The position numbers and the translations under genes are program-made. This document shows, piece by piece, positions 1 through 13,400 of a stretch of DNA of 64,000 nucleotides. The stretch is from Trichostrongylus colubriformis (taxonomy: Eukaryota > Nematoda > Chromadorea > Rhabditida > Trichostrongylidae). How positions within the stretch are numbered: position 1 is the first letter of the stretch; the number at the start of each line of letters is the position of its first letter. The notes below the pieces were generated by a model. The model did not search any database. It was given only the letters and a program-made list of their open reading frames with translations, and was not told where the DNA came from. The stretch is from NCBI GenBank assembly GCA_963978905.1, contig OZ022260.1:14621725-14685724 (forward strand), written 5' to 3'.

Positions 1-76
1 TCCTAAAACTATCCGTTCAATTCGGGTTGACCGTACAAATCGATGAATCGTAATGAATCAATCTGACCTGACGTAC

Positions 77-3000
77 TCTCACAAGAATGTGTCGATGGGC
101 ACGTATTCGCACCACTACCTGTTGGAGAACATTCCATGTTACGCTCACCGGACGAGTCTTTCAACGGCTCACCAGCCGAGCACAATACTGAAAGCGGCAA
201 TTACATTAGAGAAAGTGAAATGTGAGAATCGGAGAAGCTCCTCCCTTACTTCTCGAGCAGAACTTCTCGCAGTGATCCTGCGACAAGAAGTTGTTGAAGT
301 TACCTCCCTGGCCGAGGTACTGAAATCGAATTAGTGTTATTGAGATAATGTTATGACTAAAATTTGAATTTCCCCAAGCAAGCAGGGGCGATATCAAAAA
401 TCCTGAATTATGGCGTGTGCAAAAGACTAGGGGGCAATTAGTGTACCACTTGCACTCGCGGTTGCGCAGCGGCTATACTTTGTTTTATCCTTCGCCGGCT
501 ACCTAACCTAGAAGCAGAGTTGAGGCTTTTTGAACCCCCGGCGATTGCAAATAATTCAGACTAACAAAACGCCAGCAACTTATGTGATCAAAAAGCATGG
601 GTTCCGTCATATCTCGGTTTTTGTAATGACCCCCCCTATATCCTTTAATAAGGCTCCCACTGAGTTTCTCTAGCAGCCCGCGACGCGATCACACTCGCAA
701 ATAACCTACCCGCTCTGCACTTCAGGTATAAACGCACCGAAAACTGGATACATCTGCCTTCTCTGGAATCATAATAGAATCTGGGTGATGTAGTTCCTGT
801 GCCGTCAGGAATTCCCACGTCGAAATATTCTGTAGGAAGACCTCCGGCTGTATTGTATACTTCAGTAGGTATACCTCCGTTTCGTGAGCAAATGAACACT
901 GCAAAGCAAAGCTCAGAAAGTGATTCAAAGAACTGCACAACAGATAGTACCGTGGAATCACACTTACGGTATGTTGGGCAACATTGTTGTAGTGTACCCA
1001 TCGTGGTACACTGATAGTTCGGATTATTACAACCATTGTCATTGCCTTGACAGTATACCGGCTCTTGCTTGACTCCTGTTGTTCGGTCGCGATATAGAGG
1101 TAGGCCTCTATTACAAGCTGAAAATGAACGTGGAAATTTGATATTATCGTTCCATTTGAAGAAAATTTCAACAAAAACTGTACAGTTAAGTTATTCCACT
1201 CTACTGATCATTTGGGTGAAATTGTTACCCACTTATTCATTAATTCATTCGAGTACCAATCAGTAAGGAATATACAGAACTTACTTTGCTTGCAATATGA
1301 TTCACAATGGTCCTTTGTTTGGAAATTATTCGCATTTCCTCCTATAAATGATATCATTCGTCAAGTGAGCTTTTACAGCTGGCTGGAAGGTCACCTACCG
1401 TAGCCTTGGTATTTCAGCTCTCTGCACTCTCCGGTAATCGGATCGTGATACCAATGATTGAGTGTGGTACCGCCACCTGGTGGAGTGTATCCCTCATTTG
1501 GTGGCTGTATACAGGCAAATGCTAAAAAAAACTTTTGAACTGATCTCTAGGAAATACTGAAAATAGTCATTACTACTGCGCGCCAGTTGCATCCTATATA
1601 GGCAAATTTCTCAAGATTTCGAGCAGGGACCAAAAATTTGTCTTAACGATCACGCTAACATATTAAGCACAGAGACTGCATGGCGGTTGCATTGCGACAG
1701 CTACGATTGTTGCGTAGCAGAGCATGAGTGTAGCCTGACAGCAACAGTACCGCTCCTATGCTTTACTTGACAGCCTTCTTCATATGTAATTTCGCAAATG
1801 GGATTCCCTCTGAAATCGTTCACGGAAAAGTGAGTCTCTTTGTTAGCCATAAATTTATGTTATATTATATTCCCCTAATAAGGGCTGCATGTAAAGTTTT
1901 ACGCGAGAAAGCGAGAATTCGCCCCAAATTCTCGCGCGAAACTTTGATGCGATCCACATTAGCCAAATACAACATAAACATATGGGTAACAGAAAAACTC
2001 ATTTTTCGATTCCTTTGAAGTGACCTGATCTGACCACCAGTAACCGGTACCGGAACCGCCTTCCCAATGTTTGTTCTGGGATTAAAGAGGTGCGATGCTA
2101 CAGATAGACCTCGATCTCGAAGCTGTGCACTTGAAGACCCTTTCTAGTAGTTTAACATCTGAAACTCTACCCCAGTTCCAAGGGCCTCAGGAAGAACACC
2201 ACGATCTCATCCTTTTATGCTGTGTACTACTTTGCAGTACTGAAAACACTGCAAAAACTGGCTGCATCTCACATTTCACCAGTAACAAACCTCTGCTTGG
2301 ACAACAGAAACTGATTGGATTGTTCACGGTACAGTCATCCGAGTCACAAACACAATCATAAGCGAGAGCTCCGATAGCCTCGCACGTCGCGTCAGCTCCT
2401 GCAAACATTCATCTCACGGACCTCGGCGCCTTCCCGTCACAATTCGCATATCAGTCCTAACCTCCATAACATTGCTGAACTTGATTTTCAATACGGAACT
2501 TCGGATTGTTACCGTTCAAAGGGCAGAATCCATAATTCAAGCAGACCTGAACTTATCGGGCTTATCAATTAACCATCAACTATATTTCTGAAGTTGGCAG
2601 CTTACCAAGCCATCTCTTGTCCTGAATGGCGGTTGATTGTTCGCACAACGGCATTCTCCGGATCGACAATAAGCGCCTGGCCATACAGCCTCACACTGCC
2701 GGTTCTGGGTACAACCTGACTCGCCGGGATTGATCTCTGAACAGGAAAAGACCTGGGTAATCAACCATTCTGCATATTACATTTATCCCTTTCAAGGCTA
2801 TTTACAGCCATAAATCAAAGGTCATAACTCTCCTCCAACATTGTGACATTGCTTACAGTAAAAAAAAATTGAAGAAGAGGCGGACCAATCAAACACTACG
2901 GGTACGCCCCCTTCGGGAGCGTGTCCGCCATCTCTCATTGGTCAATTGTTTTCCTGTCTTCTTAACCATGCAAATTGATGTGTCGTACTTATGAAATCTC

Positions 3001-4394
3001 TTATGAAAGTACTTATGAAATACTGTCAAAAACACATACAAGAAAGATTATCAGCAAAATCATGTTCATTTAATCAGGATGCACAACTTTTGATACACCG
3101 ATCGTATTAACAATTATATGTAGCACGGTGGTCTGGATGGATGGACACAGAAAGACAGAATGGGTAAAGGAAATTTAGGAAACTATGTGTGTATTTTGGG
3201 TTTATATGGTTTATGAACGTCGTCCATCCAACCGTGACAAAACAATAGATATCTCTAGTCGGGAAAAAAGGGATCTGAAAGGGGTGTTCGAACGAGTATT
3301 TATGTGAAATCTCACAATCGCTGCTATCCACCATTTTGGCGACATTCGATCAGTCAAGAACAGAGAAAAGGAATCAATAGAATGTGCAAAAATTAGAATA
3401 CAATAATTCGATGAGAGCCATGAAAGTGGGGAATCTTAATGGATATTGGCGGTGGACGAGTATTCGTGGAATATTGCGTGTCGTTTTGTGAAGTCAATAG
3501 GATCGGAAATCTAGAGCACATTCTTACGAGAGAGATATCATACACACAACAAACTGGCAGCAATCGCATAAAAGCGAATGCTTTTTCAGATGGAATCTAA
3601 GAGATTTAGCCACATAGACGATTGAAGAACGATTAATCTCAAGAAATCTACTTAATGAGCACGGCTACCACCACTTCTCGGTCGACAATCGTCATAAAAT
3701 GGATAAATTTCCTAAAAGCCACCACTAACCGCATAAAGGACGTTAGGCTTTGAGTGAAAGTTTGAGGATACACACTGTGCTTCTAGCTCAAGCTACATCT
3801 GCGCGCGCATGAGCGGACGGACGACGAATGGACGATGATTACGACGGATACAGCTGAGGCCAGTACGACAACGAGTCTGTGAAAGCCGGGACCGGGTAGT
3901 AGGACTTTTTTGCAAGAAATAACTAGCATCGATAACTGATAATGTACGGTTAGAGTAGGCTGCCAAACCTAAGATGAACATACGCCAGTGGATATATGGA
4001 GGCGGGCAGCGGCGAATGCAACACAATACATCAAAACAATTGACTAAACAATACCATCTTATAAAAAAAAGAAAAATCACGTGTACACCGTGAAAAATAC
4101 ACTATTTTTTCGATTCAGTAATGTTTAGTAGAACAAGGAGATAAGAACTAATTAGAAAATTTGCTAGAAAATTATGTAACCCACGATGGTATGATAACGG
4201 TAAGCACACTTACTTCGCCAACAGTACGAGTCAATCTCAACGTATGTGGTGAGACAGGCACATCGTTTGTTGCCAGCACAATAGTTACCAGTTCCGCAAT
4301 CAGTGGATACTTCACATGGACGACCTACCGTGCCGTGTTGAGCGTCCACAGTACCGGCTAGCACTAATAAGGCGGCTAAGCGTAACCACGCCAT
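77..4394 (-). CDS. Secreted EB / lustrin-repeat / Kunitz-like multidomain protein (C-terminus off the left edge)
   Basis: I could assemble ten exons, written here 5' to 3' with high coordinate first: 4394-4214, 2736-2606, 2546-2462, 2398-2291, 1521-1399, 1341-1285, 1117-968, 898-738, 319-250 and 187-77. Every junction has GT and AG ends and compatible intron phases, so one frame stays open. Exon 1 encodes a signal peptide (MAWLRLAALLVLAGTVDA) followed by a cysteine-rich EB-type module; exon 2 adds a second. Exons 3-4, 7 and 10 carry lustrin-type cysteine repeats with CC or NTCPSTHSC motifs. Exons 5-6 and 8-9 form two Kunitz-like domains ending in GGNANNF...HC...C and GGNFNNF...HC...C. The family is an extracellular or cuticle-associated nematode protein group, usually much longer, so more exons are expected left of base 77. 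Odd points: both Kunitz-like domains lack the second and fourth cysteines, and the start codon lies 94 bases after the NRBP stop. Function beyond secretion is inference. Confidence 0.85.
1840..2020. repeat. Copy of a dispersed repeat, also at 45.9 kb
   Basis: Lies in the intron between 1522 and 2290. The stretch ending TATGGGTAACAGAAAAACTC and GATTCCTTTGAAG matches, with substitutions, a stretch at about 45890-45990. Nothing else recognisable is seen in this intron. Confidence 0.5.
2737..4213 (-). other. Long first intron of the secreted EB/Kunitz-like gene
   Basis: Bounded by GTAAGT at 4213 and TTCAG at 2737, phase 1 on both sides. No exon-like segment was found. It holds an imperfect hairpin at about 2870-2935 (GGCGGAC pairing with GTCCGCC). 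Confidence 0.7.
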
Positions 4395-4488
4395 TGCAGC
4401 AAGTGTGCGTGTTTGGGGGAGTAGGTGAGTGAGAGCAGGGGCGGGGCAGCAGGGTCGCGTGCACGTTCTACACCGGGTAGTGGACGGC
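4395..4488 (-). other. 94-base gap between NRBP stop and the secreted-protein start codon
   Basis: Same-strand spacing typical of nematode operons. I see no AATAAA and no strong TTTCAG acceptor inside it. One CGGTGTAG/AACG acceptor-like site is present. Confidence 0.6.
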
Positions 4489-7400
4489 TCACGAGGACGG
4501 AGGCATCATCGGAGCCTCCGCAAACGTAAGCTTGGACAGTGCCGCCTCCGTCCTATTCAACGGATCAACACGACACATTGGCGCGCCACCAGCACCACCA
4601 CCTCCACCACCTATAGTCGTCGGCGGATGTGGATTTAAACGACGAGCAGCTTCCTCCGTTAGTGCATACATCGACGAGCCAGTCGTTATGTCGTCACCAG
4701 TCGACTGTGCCAAATCTGCCGACGCCTTCAATGCGGCTGTCAACACGGCTCCTAATCGCTCAGCATCCGACTGAAAATGAAAATTATCAAACTTGAAATT
4801 GTTCATACAGTTACACAGACAAGCCCTACACAGACAAGCCCATAATACATGAAAATGAAGCAGGCAATTGCAATACGGTTGCTAGCGATTGAGGGTCACG
4901 ACCAACTAAAGAGACCGCTTACAAGCGCATTCAACAGCAATATATTGCGAGCATGTGCTGCTGTGCAACGACCATTCTTACTATCATGACAAGGCGAGAT
5001 CAAGATGGAGCTGGGTAAGCCACTTAAATGGAAACTAATCTTTCATCGGCGACGTTTGAAGGCACCGGTATGGGTAAGGAGAAAGTGAGAACTGGGAATA
5101 CATGTTTCCTGAAGACCAATCGTCCACTTCAGAAAAGGTTAAGTGTAGCGAAACTTGCATTGAAAAAACGCGGCGGTTCCGCAACACAGAATCATATACC
5201 AAGCGAGTTGCCGGCGATGGCGGGACAACGTTCGCGGCCGGCTGATCTAGCCTTTAGCCTGTCTGCAGTCTATACCGGCCAGTGACGCAGAAGGGCGCAA
5301 TAGAGAAGGGGTTTTTTTATCTATTTTTTGGTTTTGTGCCGTTTTATTCACTCTTTATCTACTCTTACACTGCTGAGCACCGCTACTTCCAATTCCACAA
5401 TCTGCCAAATTAAGCCCCTCCGGTGGCTTTGAGCGCTATCTCGGACTTTTATTTTGAAAAGGGAAGTAATTGAAAACTCTACAATTTTTGAAACCATTCA
5501 CAACACCTTACTTTCCTATGGAACAAATGCATCCCACATATTCGACAGGATACGGAAAGGTAATGACGCGAAACCGTAGCAATTTTAAGACACCGTTTGG
5601 TGTGCGGGGTTTAGCTGAGAAAAGAGTAACAGAAAACCTTTTACGACACCGAATAAGAACTATTCTATGTCTCAGAGCTTTTTTGGTCCCAGCATGAGGT
5701 TACGCGTCAACACTGCTACGGTCAAAAAGCGTCGCCGAATAGACTCGCCTTTTTGCTAACGAACGATCTCAAGTAGGCCCCCGCGCTTGCCTGATTTCAC
5801 TGTCAAAGGTCTAAACGAGCCGCAAAAGCAACACGATAAGCACTCAAGTCTACTGAAAAGTTGTTGCGTGTCATGATTTCGCCTCCAAATAGATGAGCAG
5901 CGTGCTGCGTATAGCTGTCACGTACTACGCCCTATGCTACGGACTATACCAGTACTATGCGACTTGAGCTCGCAGCTGACGGCCATCAGTGGTAGGAGAT
6001 CCAGGATTTCGTCACAAGACCTCCTCGTAGAAGTTCGCCAATTTTTTTCTTCCCTGTTACCTAGCCGCTAGGAAATTTGTGTCGAACGGTCGTCTACTTC
6101 AACTACTACAAATATTTTAATGACCCAAATCCTCTAATCTCAGCATATGAACTTTTATGCAGAACCAACTTTTTTGGAGGAAGCAAGGTGCAACTAAGCA
6201 GAACAAATTTCCACAGTAAATTAGAAACGATCGGTCAAGTAAAATCGGGGGGAGGGGGAGGGGCGCAACTTTGCGTCGACGTCAAAGCTCATTTCCCTCC
6301 TCAGGCTTAAGCCAAAATTGTATCCCCTCCTCCCACATGAAAAAGCATCTGTAAAGGCATAAGTTCCATCTGCTTTAGCCTAAACCTAGGGAGGGAAAGA
6401 AGCTTTGACGTGGGTGAAAATTTTGAGTCCCTCCCCCGACTTTATTTGACCCAAACGGTTCGCACATGGGTACCATGCGAACACAGTCTGCTCGCAGCTC
6501 AGGTGGCTGGATACGATATCGATGGATGTTGGATAGGATTATCGATCCAACGATTCAGTAATTGTGCAAATCGCGCAGCAGCTAACGTCGGCGCATGATA
6601 TACGCGAAACAGATGATATTAAAATTAGGAAGGTACCACGTTGAAGTGTGTGCAAACCGCTTGAGCTTGGCATGGGTGAATGGAACACGGTAGTGCCACT
6701 CGATACTCCAGAATCGCAGGGCATAACCGCTGCCTTATCCTTTCACTACTGCAACACTTCACTTATAAAAGACAAACCTCGCAAATGAATCCGTGTGTGA
6801 CTAGATCTTGAGTGAGCGCATTCGGATCCTCGTCATGAGAGAATTCTGTGGTGAGCTGTCGATTCATCATATCCTCCAATTGCAACCATATCGTCAGCTC
6901 ACTAAATTTTTTAAGATTTCGAAATCAACGCTGAACATTATAAACCACTTCCACCCACTTCCTTTCTGTCGTCACACGCATTTGACGAATCGCTCTTGTT
7001 TCGCAGTGCTGGATAGTCTCATCGGTAGCCGGAGGTGATGCAGCCACAGGATCTGTCGTCTCTGGCGCTCGTGGTAAAGATGTCGTTGTGAGAGAAGATG
7101 TTGAGGGCTCATGACCTTCTGTGGTTGTCTGAGCCTGAGCCGTGCGAGAAGATGGTTGACTGATCTGGAACTACGGCAAGTTGATTCTCGCTGCATAAAC
7201 ATTTTTAATCCATCACTCCAGGCGCCTCTTCCGATAACTTCTTCCTATCTCTGCAGCACCACGAGGCTAGATTACCGTTACGACTGAGGTCAAAGCTTGC
7301 GGATCTTACGGGTGACTGTTAGGAAACACGTTCAGTAGGCCCACTAGGTCACGCAATGACCATGCACATCCCTTAAATCATCATACACATCTTTTGTATC

Positions 7401-10400
7401 ACCATCATCATTCATCAACACAACAACAGACGTGCAAGGAGTATAGGATTTACGTGTGCAAATTGTCTGAATAATTTATGTTACAGGACAAAGGCCATAG
7501 GCTGTCACAGGCTGAGGCCCACGTTATGTAGGGAAATAACGCGCTCGAGTGTAAGTGCGCAGGACGGCGATTCTGCGATTTTGTGAATACGGATCGTACG
7601 TAAGGTCCCCAACGTAAGGTCCCGTAATCTTAGCCTCACCCTCCTTGCTGGATTTAGGCCAATTAAAGTCGGTGAAAGACGCAACATTTTCACCGCAAAT
7701 TTCTGTCTCTCCCTAGCCTTGGGCTAGAGCAGATAGGACAGATGCCTCTTTCATTTAGGAAAAAGAACATGAATTTTAGCCCAGTCCAAGGTAGGGAAAG
7801 AAGCTTCGACGTCGGCGAAAGTTGCGACCCCTGACTTTATTTGACCGCCAAAATTTGAACTAGGTCATTCGTTCAGCATTCTACAACTGCTCATGAGGAT
7901 CCTTGCTTGAAACCTAATCGCCTCTACAGTGCACGAATAAAGGCACAAATTGCAAATCATTCAAAATGCATGACAATGAAAATGTTTGCGGCAGGATATC
8001 GACAGCCACAAGTGGTTTGCTTTAAATACAGCTAGAGGATATAATTCCGGTTGGAATATATACCATACCAAGAATATCCTATATGCACACGCAGCACATA
8101 CAAAAAAAATTTAAAAAGCTTCATGAACGTGACACAATTTTTGGCGAATGAACAGTCCACGTCACATGAAACTCTTTCTTAAATGAGCCCCTTGATATAC
8201 CCCGCGCAGAGCAATAGTATAAGCGAAAATTGCTGTGAATAAAGCATACCGTAGCTTTCAAAGGCTGATGAGCTAACGGAGCAAAAGCTGTGAGAGGATA
8301 GATTCCGTTCCGCACATCTTCTACAATTTTTTCAAGATCATGCTGGAACGCAGGAACTTGACAGTATGCCATTTCTCGCACACCAGCTTCTCTACGAGCA
8401 ACTGCAGCAACCTGAATAGGAGAAAACTGAGGACTGAATAACAATGAACACATAAATGGTATTCCAACAATGCAAGTCCAGAAAAGGATGTTTACGAAGT
8501 GTTTGAAAAAAAATAACTAGCAGGCTAAAGATTACCTTTTCAATGTCAGGAACTCTGAAGGCATCTGCAGGCAAATCATCAAACATTTTGGAATCCACGA
8601 TTTTATGAGCAGACAACAGCTTCAGAGAATGCACCTGAAATGTGCAATCGGCAATCTTAGCGAACAAATTTCAAAAGCGTACAAATAACAGAAGATTGAA
8701 TTGTAAAAAAGAATATATCTAATATGGACATAGAAGACTGCACATAAGAGAAATGAAAATTTCATGGCGGAGCGCTTTTTTGAAACAATAAAGCACTAAG
8801 GCTACTCAATCGACCGGAAACAAATGACTTCGCCTTATATTACAACACTAGAAGAATGAGTCGAGACCTGAAAACCTGAATCCCGGGACATTGGCGAGGG
8901 CATTAAAACGTAAAGATATGGAGAGGAATCGGAGCCCCACGAATAATGGCATCGTCAGACTGCGCGATTTTACGGTGTCGCGGCTCTGCAGCGATATTAT
9001 GGCAATACAGGACCTCAACGTCGCAGTATCGCGCGCGAAACTGCGACGCCGAGGAACGGCAAAATCGCAGACTCGCAAATTCGCGATGTCTGACGGCGGC
9101 CAACTCTGCAACAATCCTAAGTACGATGGGCAAAGAAAGAGTTCTACGAGATAGTAACCACAGACGTTTTGACACCATGGTGATAAGGACATCTACACTG
9201 ATATCATTAACCTGGACTTCGCCAAGGCTTTTGATAAGTTCCCCGGGAAAAATTATTGGATGAGCTTACTATAGTTGGCATTCACCCGAGCCTGTCTCAC
9301 GAATTAGAGGTTTCTTATTCATTATTTCTAGAACGGACCAGTTCTCATGGCGAAGTTCTTTCTCCAATAGCCTTTAATATTTCACTCATAAATTGATGCT
9401 ATCATTTTTTTGTGGAGCGAAATGTATCGCCTTTGTTGCCGACGACAAAATTGGACAATAGAAATTGAAGGGCAATAAGAACTATAATATTTATAATGAA
9501 CCACCACTCAAAAACTTCTGAGCGCTCCTGCCTTCGTCTCAATGCATTAGGTAAATGAGAGCATCCAAGACCATTGGTTGCTCTTCAGAATTACTCCTTC
9601 CCAAATTCAGGCTCAGCCGTAGAGTACATTTTTCCAAAAACCGAGTATTTTTCGAACCATTCATTTTCCACTACACCTCATATATGGAACAAACCACAAA
9701 GGACACCCGTGTTAACCATCCAGATTTCAAGAAATACCTTGACAATCACCTTGCTCTATTACTCCCACCCACACATTGACTCATACCTCCCTCAATGTTA
9801 TTAGTCCCACCAGTTTCTTTCTACAATTGTTATACTTATTACCATTATCCCTGATGCTATACCTACTCAAAGTCCCACAGCTTTTAGTTACTTTTATATT
9901 ACATGTGGCCAATAACTGCAAGGTTGCTCCTTGTTGGATGCAATCACATGAGCTTTTTTGTAATAAATATATATTAGGTTTGTTAGATTATTCACCTCGA
10001 AAAGGACAGGATGAAATAGCAATTGTCGCGCTGATGGTCTCTTCAATGGATCCTTCTGGAGGCACAACTGAATGAGATCCTGGAAAGACTTCTTTGTGTT
10101 TTGACGTAATTTTCGATTTTTCTTAGTTGAATCTTCAATACAGCTTAGCTTCAATTAATTAATATTACGAAAAATATGTTCTAGGTATGAAAACATAAAT
10201 GAAGCAACGTACTCGTTGCTTTTCATCTTCCAACGAACGAACGGCTTTCTCAATGCACTCTCGACTGATCGGCCCATCAGTTGCTCCATTTTGACAACCA
10301 GACAAACCACCCATTACGGCTATCTGAGACAGTTCACTCAAGGAAAGGGGCCATAAATACACTCTGCGATTTTTACCTCAACAGCACACACACCAAACGA

Positions 10401-13400
10401 GTAGATGTCCGCAGCTGGTGTGACTTCCGTGCAATCTGAAAATAAAGCAAATTATTGATAGGAACAAAGTAAATGAACGAAGCTCCGATAAGCCCGATTA
10501 ACTCGGAAATCTCATGGGTCGGTCGCAAAAACGAACTTATAAAACGGCAAGTTTAGCTTTTCAAATTGAAAGCTACGAAGTAGGAGATTAAACGTCGTAC
10601 GAAGCTTGAGAACCGAAGATCGAACGCTTTCTGTAGAACCAAAGCTTTCTCACTTTGGACTCAGCCTGACCCATTTTGAGAAAGTTAAAGATTACGTACA
10701 TTCGTATTCCGGTGCCATGTAGTGCATATTCTTCAAATTATCGCGGCACGTCTTCACATGGTGATTAATGGCATCAGGAGCTACTAAAATCGAAACAAAA
10801 TGTAATAAGAATATATGGCTCGTGGTATTCTACAACAGGGTGGCTAGAAAGCTCATTAGAACACAGATTTGTAATAACTCAGACGCGTACTAACAATTTA
10901 GCTCCTGTTTGGGCTCTAAATTGAGATAACTGTACAAGACGGTGTGAGTGTGTAATAAGCGCATGCTAATTTAAGACTACTTGCCCGTCGGAATAACAAA
11001 AGTAATGTAGCCTTCCGGGAAAACTGGCTCCTGTTCCATGGTTGCGCGGCAGTGACATTGACCTAGTGAGAAATTATGTGGTATAGCACAAATTGTACAA
11101 ATACTTTGCTTTGCGGTCCTATATGAGCGGTTGTGATAGTAAAATCCGAGATAAATGATGTACAGTTTTGATTTTATCAGGTAGGTGAGGCTGTGACATT
11201 ACAAGTCCCTACATTCGTCCATATGAACTGCAGAACCAGTACGTACGGGTTGGAAGACAAAAGGTGCAGCTAAGCCCCAGATCGATGAAACTCTCACAAA
11301 CACCTTCAATGAAGCATACGGGGAACTTCGCAGAACTATTGAATGAGTGAATTAGATGGATATATTGGGTAGTCTAAAAAGTTTTTTCGTATTTTCAAAT
11401 ACCGCTTTTTCCCTCCATACTGCTTTCCAGCAATCTCTTCTGTACATACACATGTAGTACAAGTCCACACGCATCTATAGGTATTATTGTCTTCCATCTC
11501 CCGGATTACCCTTTTCGGCAAAATAAACATATCAACGGTCAACCTCACTTTCAATACAAAAATCATAAAAAAATTTTTCTTTGAATGGCGTTAGACAGGG
11601 AAAGGAAAAGGTGATAATCCGATGGAGCAAGATGAGGGCTATAAGGTGGATGGGGCAGCAATTTTTATCCAAGCTCTAGAATTTTTTGGCGAGTCATTTT
11701 TTCACTAGTGGTAAAAAATTTTTAAAATTTTTTCTTTTAAAAATTCTTGAGCTTGGATAAAAAATGCTGTATTATAGCCCTGATCTTGCTCCATCGGATT
11801 ATCACCTTTTCCTTTCCCTGTCTGACGCCACTCAAAGAAAAAAATTGGAATTGAAAATGAGGTGACTTTTGATATTTTTATTTTGCCGAAAAGGGTTATC
11901 CGGGAGATGGAAGACAACAATACCTATAGATGCGTGTGGACTTGTAATACATATATATGTACAGAAGAAATTTTGTGGAAAGCAGTTGGAAAAGCGGTAT
12001 TTAAAAATACGAAAAGACTTTTTAGACTACCTAATATTTGCAGGTCGGTTTCAAGGTTATGGGGCCATCAACTCACCACATCCAATCTTAATCAGTCCAT
12101 TTTGCTGTATGAACACTGTATCGCATGTAAGGTTCCCGTGAGTAATCGGAGGCACACATGAATGTAAATAGTTGAGCGCCGATAATATTTGAGTAGTCCA
12201 CTTTTTCCACGCCTGAACATACTGATGCACATCTTTCAAATATATTAACGGGAATTTATCGACTTCCATGGGATATACCTACATCTAACCTCAGTTCATT
12301 CCAGAAAGATTAGTCGAAAGAAAAAATACAAGTTCAAGGTAGGTGAAGAACAAAAGAACAGCTATTTCATGACGAAAATGCGCAAAAATAAAGACCCGTA
12401 TAACCAGAGATTAGAACTACGATCTTTCCCTGTCTTATCATCTTATTCTGCACCTAGCCTAATACTGAACAATAAGCAATACGCTGAAGACAGACGGAAA
12501 AGACCACGAACCTTGATGCTGAGAGGGGACCCAGATTTTCGTGTTCGTTGCAAAAATAAAGACATTGACCCCGATGACATATACTCCGTAATAAATATAA
12601 TCTGAAACAATAATTGCAACATGATCAAACTGAGGAAAGTTCTTTGAACACATACCCTGGGCTTCTCCGACTTCGCATCAGTCCAGTATTTATGGAACTT
12701 CACTAGGTTTGTGTGTACCAGTTGAGTAAGGTTGTCGAACACTGCATTGATCTTTTCCTACAACACGAAAAACGATATAAGACAGTGCGTAGTCGACGCA
12801 ATGTGCCAACTTCCCCTCGAAACTTGCATAATTTAGCAGCGTACTACAAAATGAAATGGTTGCGTTAGTTTTTGGAAAACATTTGACTTCAAATAATGAA
12901 GCATAGTAGATAAGCATTGATTCTTGAGCCTGCAAGATTTTAAGTTAAAAAACAAGTTGCTGCTACAGGCAGTTCTCGAATTACAGTAACAATGAAAAGA
13001 ATAAAGATAGACATTTCCCCAAATTATCAATCTCTGCAGTTGAGCCACGTGAACAGCATGAAAGAAAAGTGGCGGAAAAAAAATACTTCATAAGTTCCAT
13101 AGCGATAAAAAGCAATGATGGAAGCCACAAAAAAAAACTGGGGAATATAAAGCAAATCGTTGTGGCATATAGAAAACTGCGGGAGTTGAAGTAGCGCTAT
13201 TTCTAAGAACAACTGATAAGTGAGACTATGTCTCATTGACCAAAACATTTCATGCCATCCAGAGATTTGAATTCGGAATCCCAATACAAAAAACTCACTA
13301 AAACCTGCATTTCTAAACAATGAGATATCTCGGAAATATATACCCTCTACTACATCGGGCCCTAGTTCATGTGAATGAAAAAACGAGTAAAACTTTCAGT

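Noticed and set aside
12212..12276. Extended NRBP exon starting at a GATGTAG acceptor near 12276 (adds VYPMEVDKF)
   Set aside because: In phase and possible, but the join IK-AWKKW at 12212 aligns better with the family (EKAWKRW), so it was kept as the model.
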